Below are positions 45,791-57,281 of a DNA stretch of 64,000 nucleotides, in pieces. Position 1 is the stretch's first letter. The number at the start of each line of letters is the position of its first letter. Position numbers and translations under genes: made by a program. The DNA comes from Ctena decussata (lineage: Eukaryota > Mollusca > Bivalvia > Lucinida > Lucinidae): NCBI GenBank assembly GCA_963989385.1, contig OZ022501.1:94038979-94102978 (forward strand), read 5' to 3'. The notes under the pieces were generated by a model. The model did not search any database. It saw nothing but the letters and a program-made list of their open reading frames with translations, and was not told where the DNA came from.

Positions 45791-48306
45791 GGACGGAGTG
45801 TGTGTAGCTGGTAGATCCAGTAGAGTTCTCTGTTTTTTCTAGTAACAGCTTTTTTGGTGTTCCGGATCTGTGGACAGGATTTCAATAATTTGAAACCCCA
45901 TGTGTTCTGTAGAATGGTTGGGTAAGTTAAATGTGCTGCTACCAGAGTGTCCCGTTTATTGCGGGTGTCACGCTGGTGTTCTGTCATTCTAACTTGGTTA
46001 CTATTCTCACAGTGAACATTTGTGGTTCGGGGTAAAGCCGTGGTGGGTAATTGTTAGCAATGATCATAATTGTATTATTGCTTTCTTGAAATGACATATG
46101 TCACGATCATGGGTTAGTACAAATGGGTTCGGCTGTTTTGCTGAACAGGCTTGTTTCCCCGCCGTAGCAGGGTGTCCCCATTTGCTTTTCGAGCTTTTTC
46201 GAGGCTCTGTAGCAGTGTGTTCTGCGGATACCCTCTTCTAATGTAATAGCCCGTAAAGATTTCGGCATGTTTGTCATAATCATACAGCTGGACGGACGTA
46301 GTCTGACTGAGAGACCGGCGGGAGGTAGGTCCTTGCCAATGCATTCCCAAAGTCAGGAAGGAGACTTAGTTCTCTCATGTTCACCATTCTGGATAGAACT
46401 CGTCTTGCCTCTTTGTAGAACAGCATGACCTCAGCTGGTAAATCTAGAGTCTTCATTTTCTTGGACGGCTCTTCCTCCGCCATTGCATCCCTTGTCCTTT
46501 TCTTCAGGTCTCTGCTGGGATGATGGTCACTTGCGACGAAGAGCCTGACGTAGATGTCAGGGTCAGTGAGCTAATGATTGGGCTGACTGACATGTCACTG
46601 GTGGTCTGTCTTGGATTCATCAGAGTGAACGCCGACCTCGGAGCATCCTAGTCCTAGCGAGGGGTAGTAGCATAAACGCTGGAGGATTGTGACTGACGAC
46701 ATGGGCCAGGCGCTCCTCGGTCTTGCTCATGCTGGTTCATGGCTTTCTTTCGCAATTTTCCTAACTAGTTTCTTCCAATAATATGGATTTCTTCAGAGTA
46801 TTGTCACGATTCTGGCGAGCTGTGTTTTTGCGCTGTTTATATACCATATCGGGGGGCCGGTGAACCGGCCCTTTTGGCGCCATTGCGCCTGCGTGGACGG
46901 CCATTGTTGTACCGGCCCCCGGGGGCCGGTGGGCGTGTTTTGCGCCTCTCGCCGGCCCTCGGGGGCCGGTGGCGTTGCTATCCACCATTGTAGGCGTGTA
47001 TGGCGACGTCGACCGGCCCCCGGGGGCGGTGACGTTGCTATCAGCCATTTTCTTACTGTTGAGCGTGACGCTTGGTTCAGTGTGTTTATTTCCTGTTTTT
47101 AGGAGATTAAAAATGGCGGATCGTTGTGTGGAGTCTGGCAAATGCTTTGAGCTATCCGCTTGGTTGCATGTTCATGAATTACCTACCTCCCGCCGGTCTC
47201 TCAGTCAGACTACGTCCGTCCAGCTGTATGATTATGACAAACATGCCGAAATCTTTACGGGCTATTACATTAGAAGAGGGTATCCGCAGAACACACTGCT
47301 ACAGAGCCTCGAAAAAGCTTGAAAAGCAAATGTGGACACCCTGCTACGGCGGGAAAACAAGCCTGTTCAGCAAAACAGCCGAACCCATTTGTACTAACCC
47401 ATGATCGTGACATATGTCATTTCAAGAAAGCAATAATACAATTATGATCATTGCTAACAATTACCCACCACGGCTTTACCCCGAACCACAAATGTTCACT
47501 GTGAGAATAGTAACCAAGTTAGAATGACAGAACACCAGCGTGACACCCGCAATAAACGGGACACTCTGGTAGCAGCACATTTTAACTTACCCAACCATTC
47601 TACAGAACACATGGGGTTTCAAATTATTGAAATCCTGTCCACAGATCCGGAACACCAAAAAAGCTGTTACTAGAAAAACAGAGAACTCTACTGGATCTAC
47701 CAGCTACACACACTCCGTCCGGTCGGGATCAATGTTCATGAATAAGACTGGAGCTTGTCAGCCACTCACTTTTACATTTATGTCTCCTCCCGTTCCAGTA
47801 CTTATTCATGAACATGCAACCAAGCGGATAGCTCAAAGCATTTGCATGTAACGGCCAGACTCCACACAACGATCCGCCATTTTTAATCTCCTAAAAACAG
47901 GAAATAAACACACTGAACCAAGCGTCACGCTCAACAGTAAGAAAATGGCTGATAGCAACGTCACCGGCCCCCGGGGGCCGGTCGACGTCGCCATTCACGC
48001 CTACAATGGTGGATAGCAACGCCACCGGCCAGAGGCGCAAAACACGCCCACCGGCCCCCGGGGGCCGGTACAACAATGGCCGTCCACGCAGGCGCAATGG
48101 TGCCAAAAGGGCCGGTTCACCGGCCCCCCGATATGGTATATAAACAGCGCAAAAACACAGCTCGCCAGAATCGTGACAATCCTCTGAAGAAATCCATATT
48201 ATTGGAAGAAACTAGTTAGGAAAATTGCGAAAGAAAGCCATGAACCAGCATGAGCAAGACCGAGGAGCGCCTGGCCCATGTCGTCAGTCACAATCCTCCA
48301 GCGTTT
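45791..48306 (-). mobile_element. 2.5-kb element with two interleaved inverted repeats
   Basis: Inserted into an E4-type repeat unit and flanked by a 15-bp duplication ATGAATTTCAAAATA (45776-45790, 48307-48321). Order: A' 45791-46330, unique U 46331-46670, B' 46671-47179, A 47181-47720, spacer 47721-47803, B 47804-48306. A'/A (540 bp each, roughly 99% by eye) and B'/B (about 500 bp) are inverted pairs. The minus strand B'-U-A' reads promoter-like TATATAAACAGC, an ATG at about 46743, then frames containing MAEEEPSKKMKTLDLP and RRGYPQNTLLQSLEKA, the latter resembling the region after the polymerase core of some retroelement reverse transcriptases. The catalytic core is absent. Class uncertain; Penelope-like or another retroelement is possible. 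Confidence 0.8.
46114..46483 (-). pseudogene. Retroelement protein remnant in the 2.5-kb element
   Basis: Two overlapping minus frames (46483 to about 46325, then 46350 to 46114) join at the U/A' boundary by a frameshift. The first begins MAEEEPSKKMKTLDLPAEVM. The second contains YDKHAEIFTGYYIRRGYPQN and stops at 46114; a following VLTHD...KKAI-like stretch lies in another frame. The order RGYP-block then VLTHD-like block resembles reverse-transcriptase thumb and linker regions, but no YxDD core is present. Low certainty on family. Confidence 0.4.
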
Positions 48307-48430
48307 ATGAATTTCAAAATATTTTGGCACAATTGTTCTCCTTGACGAGTAGAAATGTTTGTTCAGGTTGGTCCAAGGTCAAGGTCACACTTCAAGGTCA
48401 AATAATAAAATGGTCATAATGGGTGCTTGT
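48307..48430 (-). repeat. E4-type array, right part
   Basis: Resumes the unit broken at 45790 (TTGGCACAATTGTTCTCCTT, GGTCCAAGGTCAAGGTCACA). Confidence 0.8.
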
Positions 48431-48469
48431 CATGGCCAAAGTTCCACTTGTTTTCCTTCATAAGAAAAA

Positions 48470-48605
48470 AAAAGAAGAAATATGCTATATCATGATATAT
48501 GATTGTTTGGCTTCTTTCTAATAAGTAAATGAAGCAGTTAGTCTTGACAAACTTATAGGTCACTAAAGCAAACAGTGGGCTCGCCAAGTTGTCCCTGGAC
48601 AACCA
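48470..48605 (+). mobile_element. 3' end of an E4-family element
   Basis: Reads GGTCACTAAAGCAAACAG, AGCGGGCTC-like CAGTGGGCTCGCC, the hairpin GTTGTCCCTGGACAAC and CATCTAATT. It matches the complement of 21776-21910 closely, so this is the opposite-strand counterpart of the E4 terminus. Confidence 0.75.
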
Positions 48606-48629
48606 TCTAATTAATTATTTCCTATGTTC

Positions 48630-49175
48630 CAATGGTGTGTCTGTGCAAGTTTGGTCACACTCAATCTGTTGATTCCGGAGATATGGTGCAAGCAAGCCAT
48701 TTTTAACACTGTAAGTCCTCATGTGACCTTGAATATAAGGTCAATGTCACCAAAGTCTAACAGTGTTTCCCCACCTCCTTATAATATACCTGTGCAAGTT
48801 TGATCAAAAGTCATAAATCCCTTCAGAAGATATGTCGAATACAAACCATTTTCACTGTTTTTGACCTCCTGTGACCTGAAAATATGGTCAAAGTCACCAA
48901 CTTTTTTCAGTTCTTTTCCACTTCCCTGTCATATATTTGTGCAAGTTTGATCTAAATCTGTCCACCCCTTCAATACATATGGCGCCAACAAGCCACTGAG
49001 ATACCTCCTATGACCTTGAAATGGGGTCAACGTCACCAAAATCTATTCAGCTCTTTTTCCCCACCCAAAGATGTATCTTTGCAAGTTTGGTGAAAATACA
49101 TTTAACCCTTCAGGAGATAGAGTGCAGACATGAAGCACCAAAACAACATACCTGCCTTCCCTTCCCCCCCCCCCC
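48630..49175 (+). repeat. ~153-bp tandem array, part 1
   Basis: Words TGTGCAAGTTTGGTC, GGAGATATGGTGCA and CCTGTGACCTTGAAAAT recur about every 150 bp. Ends in a poly-C tract at about 49165-49178. Confidence 0.75.
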
Positions 49176-49227
49176 CCCCACAATGGTGTGGGACATAAAT
49201 ATGTTTATCAATATGATAAATAATTTA

Positions 49228-49690
49228 GGGATGTAACGATAGTCCATAAATGACTATTGCGATAGTATTGACATTGCAAGAAGTACCATTGCAATACTAT
49301 TACTATTGCAGGTTGCTATTGCAATGCATTGCGATAACTATTGGGGACAGATTTTTTATCCAGAGACTGAGCTTTTCTGTATAAAAATCTGGTATGTTCA
49401 CAAATTTACGGCTGAAAAGCATTGTTTAATGACTGTTGTTTCACAACATGCACACCTTGGCTACAAAATACAAGAAAATATTATTTTTCATTCTTTGGAA
49501 TCCACATGCATTTCTATGATTCTTTTAGCTAAAGGCTTGTTTCAAGAAATAGATGCATGTCTAGAAACTATTGAAACTATTGCGATATTGGATACACTAT
49601 TGCCAATAGTATTGACATTGCAGCTTTCCCTATCAATAGTGACTATTGCCAATGTTACTATTGCGATATATTGATAGTCAGATGTATTGT
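49228..49690. mobile_element. Element built of ACTATTGCGATAG words
   Basis: Begins GGGATGTAACGATAGTCC. Its flanks repeat ACTATTGCGATAGTATTGAC and TATTGCAATGCATTGCGATA on both strands. The start resembles hAT-type termini, but no matched right terminal repeat is clear. The long open frame inside is a by-product. Confidence 0.5.
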
Positions 49691-49946
49691 ATATATACGC
49701 AAATTTTCTTCTCCATTATGAAATATTTTAATGTATTTCTGCTAATTTTATGTCCTTTATTTGCTTGCTGCCAGATGCACTCAGATTGTCAATTGCTGTT
49801 CTGATGGAACGTCGGATTGTATCCATAGCAACTAAAATATACCGAATTATTGTCCAAGATGAGACTTATTTGGCCAATAGAAAGTGTATACATAGAAAAT
49901 CACAATCAACACTTTTCAACTAAATTTGAATGTTTCTAAATATCCA

Positions 49947-50152
49947 GGAGCCCCGGTAGCTCAGTGGGTTAAGCGCTGGCCAACTGAAGTAGCGGACCTG
50001 GTTCGAAACCCGCTTGAGGCGAGAATTTTTCCTACCGTAAACGGGGATCCATTGCACACAGCCTTTCATTATCACCGTCCCATCGTTCTGATATGACTGA
50101 AATACTGTTGAAAAGGACGTAAAATTGCAAGTCACCCATCCATCCATTTTAA
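49947..50152 (+). mobile_element. SINE S1, copy
   Basis: GGAGCCCCGGTAGCTCAGTG head, GGTTCGAAACCC B box and the S1 body to CAAGTCACCCATCC. Target duplication not clear. Confidence 0.85.
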
Positions 50153-50289
50153 ATTTTCGTTTCCAACAAAAACAGACTAGTGATAGAGTATTGGTTGCCA
50201 TGGTTACTACGTGATAAATAAAATAAACTAGAAATGTTTCTTTTACAAAAACAGATGAACCCCCTCCTATCCTTTCTCAGCTGTATCAT

Positions 50290-50908
50290 TTTCCCTAAAT
50301 ATTGCAAAGTAAGGATCTCTTGTAAATCTTGAAATTTGGGTCCAGGTCCCCACCGTCTAATCAGTACTTTTCCACCTCCCGATTATAAACATATCTATAT
50401 TTTGTCATAATCCATCAATCCCGTTAAGAGTTATCATGCAGACAAGCCATATTTCAACATGCTACAACCTCCTGTGACCTCGAAAATGAGGTCAAAGTAA
50501 CCAAAATCTTATCAGTTTCTTTTCCATCTCCCAGTGATATGGTTATGCAAGTTTGGTTAAAATCAATCCATCCATTCAGGAGATATGGTTCAGACAAGCC
50601 ATTTTTCAACATTTCTGACCTCCTGTGACCTTGAAAGTAGGGTCAAGGTCACCAAAATCTAATCAGTTCTTTTTCATTTCAGAGTGATATATATGTGCAG
50701 GTTTGCTTTAAATCCATCAATCCATTCAAAAGATATTGTGCTGACAGGCCATTTTTTCCAGCACTCAATGACCTGTCGTGACCTTGAAAATAAGGTCAAG
50801 GTCAGCAAAATCTAGCCAGTTCTTTACCATTTCACAATGATGTATTTGTGCGAGTCTGGTAAAAATCAATTTATCCATTTAGGAGATACGGTGCAGAAAA
50901 GCCATATT
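50290..50908 (+). repeat. ~153-bp tandem array, part 2
   Basis: Same words as 48630-49175 (CCTGTGACCTTGAAA, GGTCAAGGTCACCAAAATCT). Cut at 50908 by element E5; it continues at 52053-52200. Confidence 0.8.
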
Positions 50909-52052
50909 TAGCTCGCCTGAACGAAAGTTCAGGAAGAGCTATTGTTGTCACCTTGGCGTCAGCGTCAGTGTCGGCGTCGGCGTCCGGATTGGATGTTTTG
51001 GTTAAAGTTTTTTAAAAACCTATATCTCCTTAACCCATGGATAGATTCTTTTGATACTTGCACTGAAGTTAGATATTGGTCCAAAGTTTAACAGGGTACC
51101 ACCCCCACCCCGCTCCATGACCTTGATGTCAAGGTCATGGACTTAGAAAATTGGGAGGTTTTTGGGACTGGATGTTTTGGTTAAAGTTTTATAAAGCCCA
51201 ATATCTCCTTAACCCATGGATGGATTCCTTTGATACTTGCACTGTAGTTAGATATTGGTCCAAAGTTTTACAAGGTACTACCCCCAACCCCCTCAGTGAC
51301 CTTGATGTCAAGGTCATGGACTTAGAAAATTGTCTTTTTGTTGATTGGCTGTTATGGTTAAAGTTTTTTAAAGACACATATCTCCTGAACCCATAGATGA
51401 ATTCTTTTTATATTTGCACTGTACTTAGATCAGAGTACTACCCCAACCCAGCTCAGCGACCTTGATGTCAAGGTCTGAGACTTAGGAAATTTGGTCTTTA
51501 TTAAAGTTTTTCTAATAGCATACTTATTCATAATGCTTGGCAGAGATTTAGTTTGCACTTGAACTGATGTTGGACACTTTTTTGAGTTTTTACAAAACAC
51601 CATATACTTACCTCACTGGATGACCTTGAAGTCAGGGGTCATCGACTTTGAATTTTGTCTTAAAGATTTGGGTTAAAGTTTTATATTTATGAAGACATAA
51701 TTTCACAGTGCCACAATGGACTCAGTTGATACTACTACTTGGACTGGTGTTAGATAATGATTCAAGGTTTTGATACATCTTAGCTTCCCCCCCCCCCCGC
51801 CACCTCCCCCCAACCCCAGCCCTTAGTTCTTTGACCTCAAGCTCATGGACTTTGAAATGTCGTGTGTGTTTTTTTTATTTTTTTATTTTATTTTAAGACT
51901 TATTTCTGAGATAGCTTTTGTTTATAAATGTGTTGTTATTATGGACATGCTTGCCTGAAGTTTTATGCATAGCAGTCCACACCATCATAGCGACTGTAGG
52001 ATGGGCAAGCACATATTCAGGCGAGCTATGCTGTCAGGCGACAGCTCTTGTT
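50909..52052 (+). mobile_element. Helentron-like element E5 with ~175-bp array
   Basis: Starts TAGCTCGCCTGAACG with an internal TTCAGG complement. It carries units with GGATGTTTTGGTTAAAGTTT near 50990, 51167 and 51347 plus decayed units, and ends CAGGCGAGCTATGCTG, hairpin GCTGTCAGGCGACAGC, then TCTTGTT. It is nested in the 153-bp array with no target duplication. Confidence 0.78.
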
Positions 52053-52200
52053 CATCATTCTTTGACCTTCTGTGACCTTGAAAATAGGGTCAAGGTCAAC
52101 AAAATCTAATCAGTTCTTTACCCCTACCCAATTATGTATGCATGCAAGTATGGTCATAATTCATTTATTCCTACAGGACATATAGTGCAGGCAAGGGCTA
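52053..52200 (+). repeat. ~153-bp tandem array, part 3
   Basis: Continues the unit broken by E5: TTTGACCTTCTGTGACCTTG, GGTCAAGGTCAACAAAATCT. Confidence 0.75.
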
Positions 52201-52394
52201 TGCAGACGCTGATGGGATCCGCAACCAAAAAAAAATATGTCCCCCATCCAGCCCCCCACCCACCAACCACTGTGGGAACATTATGAAAAAAATAAAGACG
52301 ACAGAAATAATGAGCTTGTAGAAGCCCCCTAGACCATTCAAAATCAGTGAAGACTGAGATATATTCATTGTAGCATGCAACTTTTAATTTGGTT

Positions 52395-53120
52395 TTGCAT
52401 TGAAAGAAAGTGGGTGGGGTAATTTAACCCCAAATTGTAAGGTACTGACGTATTTTTGAGGGTGATAACTCTCTATGTAGTTTTCTTCAGTTGTTAATCA
52501 TGCATCAACTTGTATTTTGGCTCATATTTCTTGAAAATGTTCAAGATGTTGTATTTTATCTCAGAATTTCAATTATGGAAGTTGCTTCTGATTTCTCTGA
52601 CGGTGACTAAATTCAAAGAAAAATATTTTCAATTTAAAAAATATACCATCTCCAATTTTTTGATATATCAACAACTAGGCTTTGTACTCTCTGCACCAAG
52701 AGAAAGAAAAAAATCTATAGCCGCATTTTTTAGTAAAACGTCTTAAAAATTTGCTGATTTTTGATGTTTTGAAATAGACGCCTTACAAGGTGGAAGTCAA
52801 GGTCATTGACTGCTTGACCATAGCAATATGAAGAAACTTTTCTGTATTTGTAAGCAGCACTTACATGGTCTTCTTGTAAAATGTAAGTATCAATACCATT
52901 TGTTGTGAATTACTACCAGAGCAATTGGAGTCAAATCTTGCATTTTTCATTTGAAAAATCACCAGATTAGGCTGAAAAACAGAAAATCCTGGTTGCCATG
53001 GCAACGGATAGTTTGATCGAAGAAAAACTTTTATTTTTGTTCATCACTTGACATAGGCAAAAAAGACACTGAGTTTTGTGAAAATCTGAGACATGTCATT
53101 TTCACCAGATTTTGGTGCTT
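52395..53120 (-). repeat. Module M, copy 3 (inverted, partial)
   Basis: The complement of 41945-42690: GTGGGTGGGGTAATTTAACC at 52410, GTTGCCATGGCAACGG at about 52989, TTTGGTGCTTACAGAGAATG at 53111. Confidence 0.82.
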
Positions 53121-53132
53121 ACAGAGAATGAC

Positions 53133-53268
53133 TCTTAAGTTATCGAACGGAAACGAAGTGCGGACGGACGGACAGACGGACGTACATACTACGGACGGAC
53201 GGACAGACACACAGACGGCCAATGTGAAAACATAATACCCCGCCACTAACGTGTGGCGGGGTATAAAA
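53133..53268. mobile_element. Terminal segment of a CCCCGCCAC hairpin element
   Basis: GAACGGAAACGAAGTGCGGA, a GGAC/AGAC-rich tract, then TACCCCGCCACTAACGTGTGGCGGGGTA, the same hairpin that opens the element at 19921. Confidence 0.65.
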
Positions 53269-53304
53269 ATGTGAAGAAGTTACAATTTATTTCATTTTTC
53301 AATC

Positions 53305-53560
53305 TACCTTGGGGGCCATCCTGTCTGTGTGGTTAAGGCCGCTTTAGCACTTTAAATCACTTGTATTCTCCCCGCTGGGGATTCGAGCCAAACTCTGGTC
53401 ATATACGAGACAAGTCAAGTTCTTCTTGCAAGTAGTCAGGTGGCTTTTCTCGGGATCTCCCGTTTCCAAGTCAAGTTCTTCTTGCAAGTAGTCAGGTGGC
53501 TTTTCTCGGGATCTCCCGTTTCCTCACCATCTAATAACAGACTCGGATCAAAATGAGTGA
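53305..53560 (+). mobile_element. tRNA-derived SINE S2 with 56-bp duplication
   Basis: The tRNA-Leu-like head includes GTGTGGTTAAGGCCGC and GGGGATTCGAGCC. In the body a 56-bp unit (CAAGTCAAGTTCTTCTTGCA...) is present twice (53411 and 53467). Confidence 0.75.
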
Positions 53561-53735
53561 AATAATTCTGACTGGTCATGAAAGCCCATATGAAAAGTTA
53601 TTCTATATTCAATAACCAGTTACACTTTGCAAATGGTTTGTCAAGTGCAGACATACTTGAAATATAAGCTATAGCTGAAACATGTTGAGTTACACTGACT
53701 GACTGAGGATCACATTCACTGGTGTAGTACTTATA

Positions 53736-55945
53736 GTGGGTGGGATAGTTAGACCCCAAAGAATATTCATTCTTTTCTGAGGGCTATCAGCAGTCATAGT
53801 TCTACTGGAATTATTTATGACTATTTAAATGCAACTGTTAAACATTAACATGCACTATACTTGTCAAGTTCTTAAATTTTGAGAAATTTTCAAGTTTTCA
53901 AACTTTTTGAATATAATAAATATCACGGCCATTTATTCAGTAAACATTACTCAGATACAAAGACATCTAAGGACTTCTATGATTAAGGCGAGGATTTTCC
54001 CCATTAGACCGGCGCGACATGTCCGAATTTTCAAAAGTGTAAAGTGTGCAAATTTTTTCTTGTCAGAGCTTCCACAAATACGTAAACCGTATGAAATCAG
54101 ATCATTTGTGATTGAGTCCCAAGGACATGGGGAGATAATCCAGGCTGACCCTACCTACCCTAAATTCAAGGTTTTTGCATACCTCACTTTTTGAGGTAAT
54201 AAAAATATTGAAATTAGTAATTCATTCCATAAATTTTTCTCATAAATGCATGCTAAATACACGCATATCACAATACAAAGCAATGGTTTTCTTCTTGTTA
54301 CGCCTGATTGGCATTTAAACATGCAAAACCGTAGTTCTACTTCCGGTCAAAACGGCCAAAAGAGAACGCTTCACTATAACTAAAATACAAGTACTTTCCC
54401 CCGCCCCCCCCCCCCCCCCCCCCCGTGACCCAGCATTTCCTTCATGCAGCAGACTTATGCGATGCAAGTGCGCAATATATATGAGTGGGAAGCTGGGTCA
54501 CGGGGGGGAATGATACTCAGTAAGCCAAAGAAGAAGAATGGTCAACAGTAGCACTGTGATTTTCAAGGATTATATTGTGTACTGTGACCTTGAAATGAGG
54601 TCAAGGTCACATAGATATAGTCAAAACTACCCAGTGTTGTTTGTTATGTAAGTAATATAAGTAAAAAAAGGGTGAAATGTATATAATAAATCATTATTTC
54701 AACGGTCAGTTTGAGGATAATATACAATTTATCTCAAGAATGACGTCAACGTCAACGTATGTTTAACGTATTTTACATTGACACAAACACTTGAAAATTT
54801 ATTTGTCATGCAAGTTACATGTTATAGTCATAAATGCAAAGCAGAAGTCAGTGATCCGTATAACTTTTTAATCATGGGGAAAATTCATGCCTTAATCATA
54901 GAAGTCCTTTTATATCTAGATTGTGACGAAATTGATTTCAGATGTACATTTATAAGGTTAAGGTATAAACAATCTTTAGAGTAAGTCATATATTTTGTAT
55001 AAGTAGACACTGGCTTGAAAATATGCCAAAAAGTAGATTTTTATCAAAGAATAACATGTTTTTTTGTTCAAAATTTGTTATCTCAGTTACCATGGCAACG
55101 GTTTTAAAAGACACTATAATACTTTGTTTCAGTTACATTTTTGATTAAAATAAGTTCTTACACATTTTACTAGCCATATCTTAGCCATGCTAGTTTTGAC
55201 TAACCATTTAAGTTTCACATTGATTTTACAGTGCTTTATAAGTGGGTGGGGTACTTAGACCCCTTAGAATATGCATTACATTCATTTCTGAAGGTAACCA
55301 GATTTCCTGGTTCTTTCATATGTATTTATGAATGTTTATATGCACTTTTACACACTATATATGCAAGCTACCAGTACATTCTACAAGGTTTGTGAAATCA
55401 GAAAGTTTTTCACTTTTGTAAAAGTGGTGAAATTCAAAGCAAATTATTTTAAAAGATACCCACAAAACACAGACATCTGAATCTACATTTTGTTTGTGGT
55501 GACAACTGACTTTACTCAGGTAACAGCCGCTTTGCTATATAGTGTTGCTGACAGAAGATAAATGCATTCAAAAATGCTAAAAAATCTCATTTTTGAGGAT
55601 TTGGCGAAAAACGCTGACCCTACCATGTTTCTTTCAGTGATAAGGCCAACCCACACTGTGAAAAAGTATAAGTTTCAATTTGAATAATTGCGGGATACCT
55701 CAAATATTTATAGTGTATAAACTGTATGTTTGAACATGAAATCTATATGAGTAGACATTGGCTTAAAATTGTGCCAAAAACATGAATTATTTTATCAAAT
55801 TGTGTGATTTTCGCTCAAAATGTGTTATACTGGTTACCATGGCAACGGTTTGAAAGAAACAGGAAATATTTTGCATGGGTTATTTTTTCATCAATACTCA
55901 ACTATACAATAAGTTTCAGCGATATCTGAGACATGTCACTTTCCA
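53736..55945 (-). repeat. Module M, copy 4 (inverted, expanded)
   Basis: Landmarks in reverse: GTGGGTGGGA (53736), GTTACCATGGCAACGG (55086), GTGGGTGGGG (55242), GTTACCATGGCAACGG (55834). Spacing matches copy 1 except for about 0.95 kb of extra sequence between the first two. Confidence 0.75.
54421..54507. repeat. Hairpin with poly-C flank
   Basis: CCCCGTGACCCAGC (54421) pairs with GCTGGGTCACGGGG (54492). A poly-C run precedes it. Confidence 0.8.
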
Positions 55946-56010
55946 CCATCTGCCTGATCCTTACATGGAACGGTACTTAAATGTTTTTAATATGAATTAT
56001 CATGGCTTGC

Positions 56011-56600
56011 CTAGTTCTCAGCAAGCAAATACTTTTTATAGTTTGAGGGCAAAGACCGATCATCTTTTTTATGGATACATGTTACATTTGCATCTTTCCA
56101 CTGGGACGGAAACTCTCCCAGTTGTAAAGATGAGCAAAACAATATAGAATATGGTGTTGCAAGTAAAGAAGACCCTTCTTTTAGCAAACGTGGACTCATC
56201 AGATCATCAGATCAAGTAAAGAAGACCCTTCTTTTAGCAAACGTGGACTCATCAGATCTGGTCAAGGTTATCGAGAACATCTTTTGTGCTTTGGGGAGTG
56301 ATACCGAACAAATCTAAAGGGTCGTGAAAGACAGTTGTAGGTTGGGGAAGGACTTTATTGTTTTCATTAACGTACGATTGTGAAGCGAAATATTTGTTTA
56401 GCATTTCAGCTTTTTTGAAGGTCAGTTTCAGCAAATTCATCGTTGAGTGTAAGTGTGGGCACATTCTGCGAGGTTTTACCGATTTTAAGAAATTGTTTTG
56501 AAGTTTTCCAGAATAACTTTGGATTTGGATCATTTTTTGTTTTTATTCCTTTCACCTGATTTACTTGTTTTCTTTCCACCATTCACGTATGTTGCTATAT
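56011..56600 (-). pseudogene. LINE reverse-transcriptase N-terminal fragment
   Basis: The minus strand reads FKKAEMLNKYFASQSYVNEN and ITPQSTKDVLDNLDQI, then PRLLKEGSSLLATPYSILF, SLQLGEFPSQWKDANVTCIH and KKDDRSLPSNY. This is the junction of endonuclease and reverse transcriptase in CR1/jockey-like LINEs. A 53-bp tandem duplication (56161 and 56214) shifts the frame, so it is dead. Confidence 0.85.
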
Positions 56601-57281
56601 TCATATTGTTTCAGAGGACTGATTTAAATAAGCTTCAGCTTTGTATCAGATCCTGTACCATATAATATTATGTACAATTGTATAGCAACTTATTTGAATA
56701 AAATATTGTTTAAACCAAATACTTTTTAAAGCTTTCTTGTCGTATCGGATAGAGTCTTTTCATATATTATTCATTCCTTTAAAAACGAAGTAAGTGCAGG
56801 CTTAAAAAGTTGAAAACAAAGCCTTCTGGCGATGTGAAAATTTGACAGTAAATGAGGCTGGCTGTCACAGTTCAGAATAAAACCTCACAGCAGTTATACT
56901 GACACTGTGACATTCTGTCAGAAGTCCTAACGTCAATGGCTAAGCTTAAATCCCAGGAAAGAGAAACACAAGAAGGCCAGGTCGTCTAATTAAAAATATA
57001 AAGTGAATTTCCTGCTGAAATGTGCGGAATTCAGAATCAGAACACGTCCAAATAATCCAGTTCTTACCACATGTGTAACCTGAGTATGATCTCACGATCA
57101 TGTTCAAGACGAGCCGCGATGTTATTGCTAATAAACTTTTCCACCCTTGCAAAAATGAAGACCAAATAAATACAGTTTAATTACGTTTTGGAGTGTTTGA
57201 TTCTGATATCATATCTCAGAGAAAGATGTTTTATGAGGCTGGAACAAAGACAATTAGACTAACAAAACAACTTCTGATTAA
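56600..57281. other. Gap, no gene recognised
   Basis: AT-rich; nothing structured seen. Confidence 0.4.

Noticed and set aside
46860..47322. Plus-strand frames in the GC-rich part of the 2.5-kb element
   Set aside because: They cross the B'/A junction and are antisense or out of frame to the retroelement-like reading.
45791..48306. Viral insertion (large inverted repeats, GC palindromes)
   Set aside because: No viral gene is visible; a 15-bp target duplication and retroelement-like residues fit a transposable element better.
49306..49674. 122-codon frame
   Set aside because: Lies within an element made of ACTATTGC words; composition follows the repeats.
53907..54194. 95-codon frame
   Set aside because: Inside module M; the frame is not kept in the other module copies.
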